From NCBI GenBank assembly GCA_902363445.1, contig CABJAB010000006.1, forward strand, positions 1-64,000: 64,000 bases of DNA, written 5' to 3'. Position numbers and translations under genes: made by a program. Positions 25,620 to 35,644 of the stretch are shown in pieces (position 1 is the stretch's first letter; each line of letters begins with the position of its first letter). The notes beneath the pieces were generated by a model. That model saw only the letters and a list, made by a program, of their open reading frames with translations. It was not told the DNA's origin and did not search any database. This DNA comes from Lachnospiraceae bacterium (lineage in GTDB: Bacteria > Bacillota > Clostridia > Lachnospirales > Lachnospiraceae).

Positions 25620-27947
25620 TTATTCTCTCACTTTAAGCACCTCTGCCGGCGTCACTCTTTTCACCTTCCTGACCAGAAGCTGACTGATGACAAGGTAAAG
25701 GCAGATGACCGCCGCGTAGATGCCAAGATACAGCTTCCAGCTGAAGGTGAGGTCCATTCCGCACGCCACATTGGATATGAGCGCCGGATACATGGCATCC
25801 ATCAGTTTTTTAGAAAGCGGGAGGCAGACGGCAGCCCCAACGGCGATCATATAGAAGTTTCCGTCGAGATACAGCTTCCGTATTTCCTTTGTGCGGTAGC
25901 CGAAGATCTTAAACAGGGAAATGCTGAAGGAAGAACGGTCGACCATCACCTTCATCATCAGATACATCACCACGCAGAAAATCAGGGCGGATACCGCGGT
26001 CATCAAAGATATCATAGGCATCATCATGGATACGAAAATATCCGAACTTTTGCTTATCTCCTCCTTTGTCGTGATCCCGTAAAGCCTGCTGGGATCGATA
26101 TCCAGACTGTGTCCGGCAAGCACTACATTGTAATAATCCTTTCCCTGCCCGAACAGCTCCCTCATGCTGTCAATGTCCATAAATGCGTACAAGCCCGTGG
26201 AATACTGTGTGATCTCCCGCACGGTAAACGTATAATCCATTTCCTCTTCTCCGTCCGTCAGGATCAGTTTGTCTCCCACAGACAGCCGGTATTTCTGCGC
26301 CATGGCGGAAGAAACCGCTGCCTGGTTCTTCCCTTCGATGTCCTTTACGTCAAAATAAGGATTATTCCGGCCGATTCCAAGGAGCGTGACTTCCAGATCA
26401 TAGCCGTAAATCTCTTTTTTAAGTCTCTCCGCATAGCAGGCCTCCCCTCCCTCAGGGACCTGTCCCTCCGGATATTTGAATGTATACATGTATTCATATT
26501 TTGTGTCGGCTTTATTATCCTCGCTGATGTGCATGCACATGACATAGCAATCGATTCCTATCATCAGGATCAGCATGGAAATGAACATGCTGAACAGGAC
26601 CGTAAGCCCCGTTCTGGCCTCTCTCAGCATCTGCCGGATACGGAATCTCCCGATAAATCCCATATTTTTAAGATCCTTGTTCCAGATTCTGCTTTTCTTC
26701 GGCTCATTTCTTATCAGTTCCAGCACAGGACGGGAAAGCCTCCTGCGGATCACCATGCCGTTCACTGCCGCCGCCACAAGAGGCGGCATGGCGATCCCAT
26801 AGAACAAAATCCATGGAGAATAGACCGTGTGCAAAAAGGGCACTGAAAAATATTCGTAGCAGTCCCTGATCTGGACCGGTATCCCGAGCTTGCTGTATCC
26901 TAAAGCCGTTCCTATTATCCCCGCGAGAAATGTCACGGCTACCGGAAGCGTCATGTAATGCGCCGTCAGTTCTTTTTTGGTCACGCCCAGGGCATAGAGC
27001 GCGCCGATGACGTCTCTTTCTCTGTCGATTCCGTGGATCACAAATACAGAGATGACATAAGTAAACAGCACCATGACGATAACCCCCGCGATCAGGCCCG
27101 CGGTTTTATTGATTATCTGATCATCCGCGGACGCTTTAATCCTCGGATTGTCCTCCACATTCAAAAATTGGATCAGCCTGCTTAAATTCGTATCAAAATA
27201 TTCGTCCAGAAATTCATCGGACCGGTTTTTCCATTCCTCCATCCCATTGGAAAGCTCTGCCGTCTGTATTTTCATCTCCTGTAGTTCCTTTTTAAACTCC
27301 TCCCCCGGCATAACCCCATTCAGACGATACGCGTATTGGTACTCTTCTGACTTTATGCAGTCTCCCGATTCCTTCAGGGCATCATAAGACCCGCCGTTTA
27401 CAAAAGCCAGGCCGAACTGCCGGCTGTCTGCGTTGCTGTCCGTCAGATTCCTGTAAGGCGCGTCATAATCGGGGACAGATCCGATGCCCACCACCTGAAA
27501 GGAGCTTCCCCCTATGACGACCTCGTCCCCCGCCGTTATTCCGTGCTCCTCGCAATACCGTTTCTCAAGTACCGCCTCCCCTTCTCCTTCGGCGAGTCTC
27601 CCCTTATCCAGATCGATCCTGTTGATCTGTTCCCGGTTCCGGAACACTCTCACCACGCTTTCATCTTCCAATTTAAAATCCAGGCAGAACATCTGCTCCA
27701 ACTGAATCCCGCGGTCCGTAAACTCTTTTATTTCCACATCCGTGAGCGGCAGGAACAGCTGAAACTCCCCGTCCTCCAGACAATTCTCCTCCGCTTTCTC
27801 GTTCACTCCCGCGATCACCGTATCCGCCGCCCCTACCAGGCTGACGATCAGATACATGCCTAAGACAATCAAAGCTCCCAGCGCCAGATAGCGGAAGGCA
27901 TTGGACTTAAGGCTTCTCCATACCCTCTTCCTCAATATTTTCTGCAT
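25620..27947 (-). CDS. FtsX-like ABC transporter permease
   Basis: About 775 residues from the ATG at 27947 (SD GGAGG). One N-terminal membrane segment, a large extracellular region, three FtsX-type segments, a further membrane segment and a second extracellular region, and three C-terminal segments: a MacB/bacitracin-exporter-like duplicated FtsX layout. It follows its ATPase gene by one base. It probably exports a lipid or peptide, or senses a cell-envelope drug. Confidence 0.88.
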   Translation of the reverse strand: MQKILRKRVWRSLKSNAFRYLALGALIVLGMYLIVSLVGAADTVIAGVNEKAEENCLEDGEFQLFLPLTDVEIKEFTDRGIQLEQMFCLDFKLEDESVVRVFRNREQINRIDLDKGRLAEGEGEAVLEKRYCEEHGITAGDEVVIGGSSFQVVGIGSVPDYDAPYRNLTDSNADSRQFGLAFVNGGSYDALKESGDCIKSEEYQYAYRLNGVMPGEEFKKELQEMKIQTAELSNGMEEWKNRSDEFLDEYFDTNLSRLIQFLNVEDNPRIKASADDQIINKTAGLIAGVIVMVLFTYVISVFVIHGIDRERDVIGALYALGVTKKELTAHYMTLPVAVTFLAGIIGTALGYSKLGIPVQIRDCYEYFSVPFLHTVYSPWILFYGIAMPPLVAAAVNGMVIRRRLSRPVLELIRNEPKKSRIWNKDLKNMGFIGRFRIRQMLREARTGLTVLFSMFISMLILMIGIDCYVMCMHISEDNKADTKYEYMYTFKYPEGQVPEGGEACYAERLKKEIYGYDLEVTLLGIGRNNPYFDVKDIEGKNQAAVSSAMAQKYRLSVGDKLILTDGEEEMDYTFTVREITQYSTGLYAFMDIDSMRELFGQGKDYYNVVLAGHSLDIDPSRLYGITTKEEISKSSDIFVSMMMPMISLMTAVSALIFCVVMYLMMKVMVDRSSFSISLFKIFGYRTKEIRKLYLDGNFYMIAVGAAVCLPLSKKLMDAMYPALISNVACGMDLTFSWKLYLGIYAAVICLYLVISQLLVRKVKRVTPAEVLKVRE

Positions 27948-27948
27948 C

Positions 27949-28650
27949 CTACAGATCCTCCAGTTCTGCCGCCGGCACCCGTGATTCATTTCTGTATTCT
28001 CTGCTCACCTGTCCGTCCTTCATGACAATAACCTTATGGACCATGTCCTTGATGGAATTGTTATGGGTCACGATCAGCATCGTCGTTCCATACTTTTTGT
28101 TGATCTCTTCCAGCAGAATCAGAATATCCTTCGAGGTACCGGAATCCAATGCTCCCGTCGGTTCATCACAGAGGAGCAGCTTCGGATTTTTAATCAGTGC
28201 CCGCGCGATCGCGCACCTCTGCTGCTGTCCCCCGGACAGCTGGGACGGAAACTTATCCCGGTGCTGTCTTAGGCCCAGCGTCTCCAAAAGCTCCTCCATA
28301 TCAAGAGCCTCTTTCGTCAGATACTCACAGACTTGGATATTCTCCTTCACGGTCAGATCGGGGACCAGATTATAAAACTGAAACACGAATCCCAGGTTCT
28401 CACGCCTGTAGTCGGAAAGAGCCTCCTGACTAAGGCCCGCTATTTCCGTACCGTTCACCCGTATGGAGCCGGAATCCAGAGGATCCAGACCGCCGATGCA
28501 GTTTAAAAAGGTGGATTTTCCCGAACCGCTGGGCCCTTGAATGACACACATATGGCCTTTTTCAACCCCTGTGGTAATGCCTCTCAGTACCTCGGTATAG
28601 CTGCCATTTTCTCCGTAGCTTTTTCTAATGTCTTTCACTTCCAGATACAT
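27949..28650 (-). CDS. ABC transporter ATPase (MacB/LolD type)
   Basis: 233 residues from the ATG at 28650 (SD AGGAGG). Walker A GPSGSGKST, signature LSGGQQQR, Walker B LLLCDEPTGALD and the switch His are intact. It energises the FtsX-type permease that follows. A TetR-type operator sits in its promoter. Confidence 0.93.
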   Translation of the reverse strand: MYLEVKDIRKSYGENGSYTEVLRGITTGVEKGHMCVIQGPSGSGKSTFLNCIGGLDPLDSGSIRVNGTEIAGLSQEALSDYRRENLGFVFQFYNLVPDLTVKENIQVCEYLTKEALDMEELLETLGLRQHRDKFPSQLSGGQQQRCAIARALIKNPKLLLCDEPTGALDSGTSKDILILLEEINKKYGTTMLIVTHNNSIKDMVHKVIVMKDGQVSREYRNESRVPAAELEDL

Positions 28651-28682
28651 CTCCGATCCTCCTGTTGATAAATTTCTCATTT

Positions 28683-28699
28683 ACATAACGCCGTTATGT
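28683..28699. promoter_or_regulatory. TetR-type operator in front of the ABC genes
   Basis: ACATAACG-C-CGTTATGT is a perfect palindrome with eight-base arms, just upstream of the ATPase gene. A related palindrome (ATAACA-G-TGTTAT) precedes the TetR gene itself. Confidence 0.7.
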
Positions 28700-28769
28700 T
28701 CTGTTTATTTTTTTAGCTGTATGTTCCGGAGACTTTCATCCCCAAAAGGCATACAGCCAAATAACTAGT

Positions 28770-29378
28770 TTATGACATCATTCCGAACCACCCCGACACC
28801 AGGTACTTCACAATAGGCTCTATATGTGCAATAGCGGCTTCCTCCGAAGGCTCATGCGACAGCATATGGACAAAAATATCCACTGTCATATGGGCGGTCC
28901 AATGGATCATATAATTGTCCGGCGCCGTCTCTATCCGCTCAGCAAACATCTCCGCCAGCCGTCTGTAATGCGTTTCTGAAACGGACACAAACTGCTCCGC
29001 GCACGTTTCAAACCGGGACCCCTGGCTCTTCGTCAATATCATCAGAAACTCATCACGACAGCGGTATAGGCAGTGGATGATCTGCTTCGCCGCATCCACA
29101 TCCCTGGAAAAATCGCCTTTCCACGTCCATCCGCTCCCTGCGTCCCCGATCTCTTCCGCGAAATGCCGGTCCATCACCTCACTGAGTTCATCGAGAGGCG
29201 CTTCCACCAGGGAGGCGAACAAATCTTCCTTGTCTTTAAAAAAAAAGTACAGGGCCCCCGTCGTCACATCCGCATTTTTGCAGATACAGCGCAGAGACGC
29301 CTGCATATATCCTTTTTCCATAAATTCCCGCTTTGCGCTGGCAAGCAGCTTTTTCTTCGTCTCTCTATTATCCTTCAC
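28770..29378 (-). CDS. TetR-family repressor
   Basis: 202 residues. N-terminal TetR helix-turn-helix (KKLLASAKREFMEKGYMQAS, then TTGALYFFFKDKEDLFASL) and a helical ligand domain. It is immediately upstream of the ABC ATPase-FtsX genes. The two palindromes in the two promoters make it their likely repressor and its own. Confidence 0.9.
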   Translation of the reverse strand: MKDNRETKKKLLASAKREFMEKGYMQASLRCICKNADVTTGALYFFFKDKEDLFASLVEAPLDELSEVMDRHFAEEIGDAGSGWTWKGDFSRDVDAAKQIIHCLYRCRDEFLMILTKSQGSRFETCAEQFVSVSETHYRRLAEMFAERIETAPDNYMIHWTAHMTVDIFVHMLSHEPSEEAAIAHIEPIVKYLVSGWFGMMS

Positions 29379-29405
29379 GTTGTTTCTCCTGTCTGCAGGC
29401 GCAGC

Positions 29406-29461
29406 ATAACAGTGTTATTTGTGATGACTTTATATTAACTCAGAGGGCGCGCCTTTGTCAA
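29406..29461 (-). promoter_or_regulatory. Promoter and operator of the TetR gene
   Basis: TTGACA (29456-29461), 17-base spacer, then TTAATA on the minus strand. The palindrome ATAACA-G-TGTTAT (29406-29418) lies downstream of the start site, a position suited to autorepression. Confidence 0.65.
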
Positions 29462-29562
29462 CCTCCTTTTAGCGGAGCACGTTCCTGATTCAGGATATCA
29501 GAGTCTGGCTGTTTTGTCTGTCCCGATCCGTCCTTTTTATTTCAAATGGACTTTAATTTTAT

Positions 29563-30987
29563 TCAATTTCCTTGAGCCTGCCGGAAATACCAGTCTGCCA
29601 GCTCCTTTCCGCCTTCACGCGCCACTCTGCCTCCTTCCAGCAAAAACGCTCGGTCACACAGGGCTGATGCACAGCGAAAATCATGGGTGATGGTGACCAT
29701 CGTATTATTCTGTTCTTTGTGGATTTGGTTTATCGTTTCCACCATCTGATACAAACCGCTATAATCCTGTCCTACCGTGGGCTCATCCAGCAGCAGCACC
29801 TCCGGTTTCTGCGCCAGTATGGCAGCGATGGTCACGCGGCGCTTCTGCCCCTCCGACAGAGAATGGGGATGCCGGGAAAGAAGACCTTCCAGCCCAAACC
29901 GCGCCGCCGTCTCCATGGCATAAGCCTTGTCCCGCGCGCCAAAGAAAAGCTCTTCTTCTACCGTAGGCATAAACAGCTGATAATTGGGATTCTGGTAGAC
30001 TACTCCCACCGTCCGGAACCAAAGACGGCCTGCTTTTTTGCCCAGTGAAGAATCGATAAGCTGTTCCACTGTGCCGCTGTCAGCTTTCTGAAGGCGGGCC
30101 AGAATCTGTAAAAACGTAGACTTTCCGCAGCCGTTTTCTCCCAGAAGTAGGATCCGTTCCCCTTTATTTATTTGTGCATCCAGTCCGCGCAGTACAGGGC
30201 CCGCATCAAAAGCCTTTCGGATCCTGTTTATTTTCATGATAGTCTCCTGGTTTCCGGAGGAGATCACTCCGCTGTCCGGGATGACGCTTATCTGACTGTT
30301 CAGATATGCGTCCTTGTCTTCCACAAGGCCTGCGGCGCCGTCCTTTAGCTCCCAGACCACGTCCGCATAGGGAAGCACGACGTCCAGGCGGTGCTCCGCC
30401 AGCAGAACGGCCTTCCCTTCACCGGCTAGTCTCCGCAGAAGCTCCAAGAGCTTTTTCGCCCCCTGCTGGTCCAAATTCGCCAAGGGTTCATCAAAGATCA
30501 GGATATCTGTTTCCATGGCCAGAGTAGCTGCCGTGATCAGTCTCTGCTTCTGCCCTCCCGACAGAGTGCGGGTCTTCCAGTCCCGCGATAATTCCATTCT
30601 CTTGCAGCCTTCTGACACCCGTTTCTCTATTTCCGGGGGCGCAATGCCGAAATTTTCGCAGCCAAAGGCAATTTCATCCTCCACCTTCTGATGGACGATC
30701 TGCAGCTCCGCGTTCTGCAGAACGCTTCCTACCTTCTGCGAGATCCTGCTCATGGAGTGTTTTGACACGTCCTCTCCGTCGATCCTGACCGTCCCTTTAA
30801 GCGTCCCTGGAGCCATTCTCGGAATCACGCCGTTGATCAGGGACAGCAGCGTGGATTTTCCGCTGCCGGACAGGCCGGACAGAAGCGTGATCTGCCCATA
30901 TTCCATGAAAAAATTCACGTTCCGGAGAACAGGTTCTTCATATCCTCCGTAAATAAAGGATTCCACTTCAACCGACACTGCTTTCAT
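29563..30987 (-). CDS. ECF transporter ATPase, fused A-A' (SiaG-like)
   Basis: About 474 residues from the ATG at 30987. Two full ABC domains: the first with GLSGSGKST, LSGGQKQR and LIFDEPLANLD; the second with GENGCGKST, LSEGQKRR and LLLDEPTVGQD. It pairs with the T and S components upstream in an ECF-type importer. It overlaps the T gene by four bases (ATGA). In streptococcal haem loci the corresponding protein is a similar fused ATPase. Confidence 0.9.
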   Translation of the reverse strand: MKAVSVEVESFIYGGYEEPVLRNVNFFMEYGQITLLSGLSGSGKSTLLSLINGVIPRMAPGTLKGTVRIDGEDVSKHSMSRISQKVGSVLQNAELQIVHQKVEDEIAFGCENFGIAPPEIEKRVSEGCKRMELSRDWKTRTLSGGQKQRLITAATLAMETDILIFDEPLANLDQQGAKKLLELLRRLAGEGKAVLLAEHRLDVVLPYADVVWELKDGAAGLVEDKDAYLNSQISVIPDSGVISSGNQETIMKINRIRKAFDAGPVLRGLDAQINKGERILLLGENGCGKSTFLQILARLQKADSGTVEQLIDSSLGKKAGRLWFRTVGVVYQNPNYQLFMPTVEEELFFGARDKAYAMETAARFGLEGLLSRHPHSLSEGQKRRVTIAAILAQKPEVLLLDEPTVGQDYSGLYQMVETINQIHKEQNNTMVTITHDFRCASALCDRAFLLEGGRVAREGGKELADWYFRQAQGN

Positions 30988-31688
30988 AAAACTGCCACCC
31001 CCAATGCCGGAGCTGCGGCGCCGCCGAGGAACAGGACTAGGAACAGGACTCCAAAGCACACATCCCTGCTTTTTAAGGATACCGGATGATATACCGTAAA
31101 AGCTCCTCCCCCCGCGGTAAACCCCCTCGTTTCCACCGAGAGGGCCAACGTGTCCGAAACATTCACCAGCCGTACCAGCAGCGGAATAAGAAAGGCCCGG
31201 TAAAACAGCACAGGGCTTAACACCGATGCGGCCCCTCTGGTCCGCATAGCGTTTCTCACCTGCCGGATCTCGGCGAAAAGCACCGGGATAAAGCTCATGG
31301 TGATCAGCATGCCCAGTGTAAGAAGACGAGGGCAGTTAAGCGCGGTCAGGCTCCGCACTAAGTGCACGGGCGGCAGAGAAAGCCCCGGTATCGCGGCCAC
31401 GGCCACTCCTGCCAGCCGGTTTCCCATCTGCCAGGCGAAGACCGCGTTCCTGCCTCCGGCAAAATAGAAAATCAAACTGAATACTCCCAGATATACCAGC
31501 AGAAAAGGAAGCAGCCGGAAACAAGTACGGGCGTAGCCAAAACAGCATAAAAGCAGGTATACGCCCGCCACAAAGACAGTCCCCCATATGGTGCGCGCCA
31601 AAAGAAGAGCTCCTATGAGAGTCAGAACAGCGGCCGCGATACTAAAAATCGGATACAGCGGTTTTTTAACGTGAAAACGGTCTGTCAT
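30984..31688 (-). CDS. ECF transporter T component
   Basis: About 234 residues from the ATG at 31688, which overlaps the stop of the S gene (ATGA). N-terminal membrane segments and the CbiQ-type coupling motif (RNAMRTRGA) are visible. It couples the ATPase to the substrate-binding S component. Confidence 0.87.
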   Translation of the reverse strand: MTDRFHVKKPLYPIFSIAAAVLTLIGALLLARTIWGTVFVAGVYLLLCCFGYARTCFRLLPFLLVYLGVFSLIFYFAGGRNAVFAWQMGNRLAGVAVAAIPGLSLPPVHLVRSLTALNCPRLLTLGMLITMSFIPVLFAEIRQVRNAMRTRGAASVLSPVLFYRAFLIPLLVRLVNVSDTLALSVETRGFTAGGGAFTVYHPVSLKSRDVCFGVLFLVLFLGGAAAPALGVAVL

Positions 31689-32248
31689 CTCTTCAGTACC
31701 CCCGCTTTTTTTAATTCCCGGGATATCCGGATTCCCAGGAAAGCCCCTGCCGCACTGACCAGGACAGAAGCGGCCGCACATACCGCCGCCACCGTCTGAA
31801 AGCCAGAACCAAAGAACAGGTCATATAATTCCGCTGAGAAAAAGGCGTAATAAAGGAGATTAAAGGGCAGCGTCAGGGGAATGAACAGCCAGGACGCGAA
31901 AAACACCGCCCGGTCACTCCGGTATCCTTTGAATACCAGCGCGACGAACAGCTCCAGCAAAAGTCCTGTCAAAAGGCTGGAAAAGAACATGACGGGAGCC
32001 ATGAACAGTTCCACTATGCCGGTAAACGCCGCGAAAAACAGCATGGATCCCACCTTGCGTACCTTCATGAGCGCCACTGCCGGAAACAGGGAAAACTGCA
32101 GCGCCGTCACCAGCTGGGCGAGGCCGAATATATAGACTTGTGAAACTATGGCCATCACGGCCGCGGTGCATGTGGCCACCGCCGAGACAATGGCAAGAAA
32201 TACCACATCTTTCACCGTAAAGCGTTCCAGTATTTTTCTCTCTTTCAT
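31685..32248 (-). CDS. ECF transporter S component (MptD/Trep_Strep type)
   Basis: 187 residues, six membrane segments (FTVKDVVFLAIVSAVATCTA at the start), of the kind found next to fused ATPases and ABC exporter pairs in streptococcal and lactobacillal haem/iron loci. Substrate cannot be read from sequence; operon context and metal operators suggest haem or an iron complex. Confidence 0.8.
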   Translation of the reverse strand: MKERKILERFTVKDVVFLAIVSAVATCTAAVMAIVSQVYIFGLAQLVTALQFSLFPAVALMKVRKVGSMLFFAAFTGIVELFMAPVMFFSSLLTGLLLELFVALVFKGYRSDRAVFFASWLFIPLTLPFNLLYYAFFSAELYDLFFGSGFQTVAAVCAAASVLVSAAGAFLGIRISRELKKAGVLKR

Positions 32249-32253
32249 TTACA

Positions 32254-33936
32254 TTACCTCTCTTTTCTGATGGTTCCCCGGTCTATGGCATAGACCCTGT
32301 CGGCTATGGCCACGGTCGACGCCCGGTGAGAGACTAGAATGATACATTTATTCTGCCTCTCCCGCCGGATGGACCGAAGTATGATCCCCTCGTTGATACT
32401 GTCCACATTACTGGTCGGTTCGTCCAGAAGAATGACCGGACTGTCATGGAGAAAAGCCCGGGCAAGGCCGATGCGCTGTTTCTCACCGGCGGACAGATTG
32501 TCTCCCAAGGCCCCTGCCCGCGTCTGGTATCCCTCCGGTAGCTGCATGATAAAATCATGAACCGACGCTTTTTGGCAGGCCCCGGCTATCTCTTCCATGG
32601 ACGCGTCCGGCTTCGCCATGCGCAGGTTCTGTTCTATGGTTTCATCAAATAAATAAGTTGACTGGCTGACCATAGTTACATTGTCAAGAAGGCTCTCAGA
32701 ATTTATCCGGTCGATATCAATGCCATTATACAAGATCTCTCCGCTGTCCTTTTTCCAAAACCGGAGAAGGAGCTTTAGCAATGTGCTCTTCCCGCACCCT
32801 GACGGCCCGACGATGCCGACGATCTCACCCCGGCGGGCTGTGAGGGATACATGTTTTAATACCTCCTCTTCTTCGTAACAAAAACTCAGATCCCGGACCT
32901 CCAGGCTTTCAAATTCAAAGGTCCTGCCATCCGTCACCGGCTCCGCGGCCGGCTCTTCTTCCATGAGGTCCAATATCCTGTCGCCGCTGGCAAAGGTCTG
33001 GGTCAGATTACCAGGAAGGACAGAAACAGCTATGACCGGCCCAAAGGAACTGAAAATAGCCGCCACTCCTGCGATCATCCTTCCCGCAGTCAACATTCCG
33101 GCAGAATAAAGACCTATTCCGGCAAACAGAGAGATCATGATGAATCCGGAAACACACAGCTCCGTTATCCCGGCTGCCAGCGTGGAATCGTGTTTGGAAA
33201 GGGCTGTCTGTTTCTGCAGCCGTTCTGACCTCTCCTCCACCTCACCGGCCCGCACGGATCCCGCATTATTCAGCACAATATCCTTCACTCCTTTAACACT
33301 ATCCAGAAAATAACCGTTGAAAGAGGCGAACTCTCTCCGGTAAGCCACGCCGGAAGGACGGAGCTTTCCACTGGAAACAAGTGGTATGGCAACGCCGATG
33401 ACGAGATATCCGATAAACGCCGTCAGAGCCAGATACCAGCTGGAATACAGGCCCACGAAAAGCAGCATGGATAAGGACACCAGCACCGCGATACAAATGG
33501 GCGAGATCGTATGGGCATAAAACACCTCAAGGGTTTCAATATCGGCAGTGAGCATGGCGATGATCGCTCCCTTCTGCTTACTTTCCAGCTTTGCGGGGCA
33601 GAGTATCCTGAGAGCTCGGAAAATCTTATCCCGAAGAACAGCCAGCAGCTTGAACGCGATATAATGGTTGCTGTACTGTTCTCCCAAGCGAAGCACGCCG
33701 CGCAGTACACCGCAGCCGACCGTCAGAGCCATGAGCTGTCCGTAGGTCAAAGGGATTGGCTCGCCCAAGAGCTTGGCAATGCCCAGGGATCCGAAGACCG
33801 GTACACCAATGGCGCAGAGAAATCCCAATACACCGCCTATGACAGCCAGCAGGATGACCCAAGCAAGGCTGCCTGCCAGCACGATCAGGCGGGCCATAAT
33901 GGAAACGCCTCCCCGCCGCTCTTTTTTCTTAAGCAT
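32254..33936 (-). CDS. ABC exporter half-transporter, second of a pair
   Basis: About 560 residues from the ATG at 33936 (SD GGAGGAGG). Six-segment ABC transmembrane domain then ATPase with GPSGCGKST, LSAGEKQR (signature Ala in place of the usual Gly) and VILLDEPTSN. It overlaps the preceding exporter gene by eight bases, so the two form a heterodimer of the CydDC/IrtAB/YbtPQ type. Such pairs in iron loci can work as importers. Confidence 0.9.
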   Translation of the reverse strand: MLKKKERRGGVSIMARLIVLAGSLAWVILLAVIGGVLGFLCAIGVPVFGSLGIAKLLGEPIPLTYGQLMALTVGCGVLRGVLRLGEQYSNHYIAFKLLAVLRDKIFRALRILCPAKLESKQKGAIIAMLTADIETLEVFYAHTISPICIAVLVSLSMLLFVGLYSSWYLALTAFIGYLVIGVAIPLVSSGKLRPSGVAYRREFASFNGYFLDSVKGVKDIVLNNAGSVRAGEVEERSERLQKQTALSKHDSTLAAGITELCVSGFIMISLFAGIGLYSAGMLTAGRMIAGVAAIFSSFGPVIAVSVLPGNLTQTFASGDRILDLMEEEPAAEPVTDGRTFEFESLEVRDLSFCYEEEEVLKHVSLTARRGEIVGIVGPSGCGKSTLLKLLLRFWKKDSGEILYNGIDIDRINSESLLDNVTMVSQSTYLFDETIEQNLRMAKPDASMEEIAGACQKASVHDFIMQLPEGYQTRAGALGDNLSAGEKQRIGLARAFLHDSPVILLDEPTSNVDSINEGIILRSIRRERQNKCIILVSHRASTVAIADRVYAIDRGTIRKER

Positions 33937-35644
33937 GGATATCCACCTCCTCCAGCTGTTTCTGAGTTTGATACATGGTCCGGTAAACGCCCTCCCGCTC
34001 CATAAGCCTCTCATGGCTGCCCGACTGGACCACCTTCCCTTCTGAAAGAACATAAATATTGTCCGCATGGGTCACGTTAGCCAGACGGTGGGATATCATA
34101 ATCACTGTTTTCTCCCCGGAAAGGCGCAGAATATTATCCATGATAATCGTCTCACTTTCCACATCAATGTTACTGGTCGCCTCGTCGAAGATGTAGATAT
34201 CCCGGTCCGCCGCCAGTGCGATAGCCAGCGCCAGACGCTGCTTCTGTCCGCCGGAGATATTCGCCCCGTCTTCTGAAACCACCTTGTCCAGGCCTCCGGC
34301 GTTTCTTATAAACCGGTCCAGGTTGACAAGCCTCAAGGCCTCCCATATCGTCTCTTCCGTGACATCAGGAGCCGCCAGCAGAAAGTTTCCCCGTACCGTA
34401 TCATTGAATATATAAGTGTTGTAGCTGACCACGGACAGTTTCCGATAATACCCTTCCCGGCTCAGGCTTTCAAGCGGCCGCCCTCCGGCCCGGACACAGC
34501 CGCTCTGGGGCCGCTGTCCGCCTGTCAGCAAAGAGATCACCGTACTTTTTCCGGCGCCGCTCTCACCCGCCACTGCTGTCATGGCATGTGCGGGAAACGA
34601 CATTGTCGCATCCCGGAGCACCTGCCGGCTGCCGTCATAGGAAAACGAGACCTGCTCCATGGAAAGCTCTGTTCCCTCCGGCTCCTCTGTTCCCCATTCC
34701 GGTTCCTCCGTCTCCAGCAGCCGGATAATCTTCTGCCCGGCAGAAGCGCCGTTCATGGCCACATGGAAGGCGCTTCCCAAGCTCCTCAGAGGCAGGAAAA
34801 AATCCACCGCCACCAGGATCAAAAACAATGAGACCGCCACAGGGCCCCCTCTTAAGGCAGCCAGAACGGCAAAGCAAATGCCGGCTCCGGCTCCTCCGTA
34901 TGCGATCAGATCCATGATGGTAGTGCTGGCCAGCTGCATGACCAGGACCTTCATCGTGATCTTCCGGAATTCCTCCGCCTGCTCATTCATTTTCTTGTTT
35001 CTGGCCTCGTCGGCCCTGAAGATTTTCAGTTCCTTAAGTCCCTGTACGCTGTCCAGAAAACCGTCCCCCATGGATGTATACTTCCCCCAGTATTTCGCGA
35101 AAATCTTTTTAGCATATTTGGACACCGCCACAATGGAAACAGGAATCAGCGGCACACAGCACAAAAGCACCAGGGATGTCCTCCAGTCCAGAAAAATACA
35201 GACGGCAAACAAAATCACAGGCGCGATCATCGCGTAAAAGAACTGGGGCAGATAAACCGCATAATACAAATCCAGCTGCTCAATTCCTTCCATGGTTATC
35301 TGGGTCAAACCGGCCATGGACATCTCTTCCGCCGAACGGACGCCCAGCCGCAGAATCTTATCATAAGCGCGGCGCCGGAGACCGCTTTTGACCGCATTTC
35401 CAAGGCGCGTCTTGATATCTCCTGTCTTGAGCGTAAGATAATAACGGACTATAGCCCCGGCCGCCATCAGGAAAAACGGTGTCCAATAATCACCGCCTCC
35501 CCCTGTGACAGCCAAATGAAGAGCCAGGCAGATACCGGCGGTGACACACAGATTGGCAAACAGGCTGCCTATGTTCAAAAAGACCGTATAGACGATATAT
35601 TTCCGCTGGCCCTGGATCAGAGCCAGCAGCTTCTTGTCAATCAT
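33929..35644 (-). CDS. ABC exporter half-transporter, first of a pair
   Basis: 571 residues. Transmembrane domain (about 1-310) and ATPase with GESGAGKST, ISGGQKQR and IYIFDEATSN. Partner of the next gene. Upstream it overlaps the end of the Cys-rich gene by eight bases. It lies in an operon with metal-regulator operators. Confidence 0.9.
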   Translation of the reverse strand: MIDKKLLALIQGQRKYIVYTVFLNIGSLFANLCVTAGICLALHLAVTGGGGDYWTPFFLMAAGAIVRYYLTLKTGDIKTRLGNAVKSGLRRRAYDKILRLGVRSAEEMSMAGLTQITMEGIEQLDLYYAVYLPQFFYAMIAPVILFAVCIFLDWRTSLVLLCCVPLIPVSIVAVSKYAKKIFAKYWGKYTSMGDGFLDSVQGLKELKIFRADEARNKKMNEQAEEFRKITMKVLVMQLASTTIMDLIAYGGAGAGICFAVLAALRGGPVAVSLFLILVAVDFFLPLRSLGSAFHVAMNGASAGQKIIRLLETEEPEWGTEEPEGTELSMEQVSFSYDGSRQVLRDATMSFPAHAMTAVAGESGAGKSTVISLLTGGQRPQSGCVRAGGRPLESLSREGYYRKLSVVSYNTYIFNDTVRGNFLLAAPDVTEETIWEALRLVNLDRFIRNAGGLDKVVSEDGANISGGQKQRLALAIALAADRDIYIFDEATSNIDVESETIIMDNILRLSGEKTVIMISHRLANVTHADNIYVLSEGKVVQSGSHERLMEREGVYRTMYQTQKQLEEVDIHA

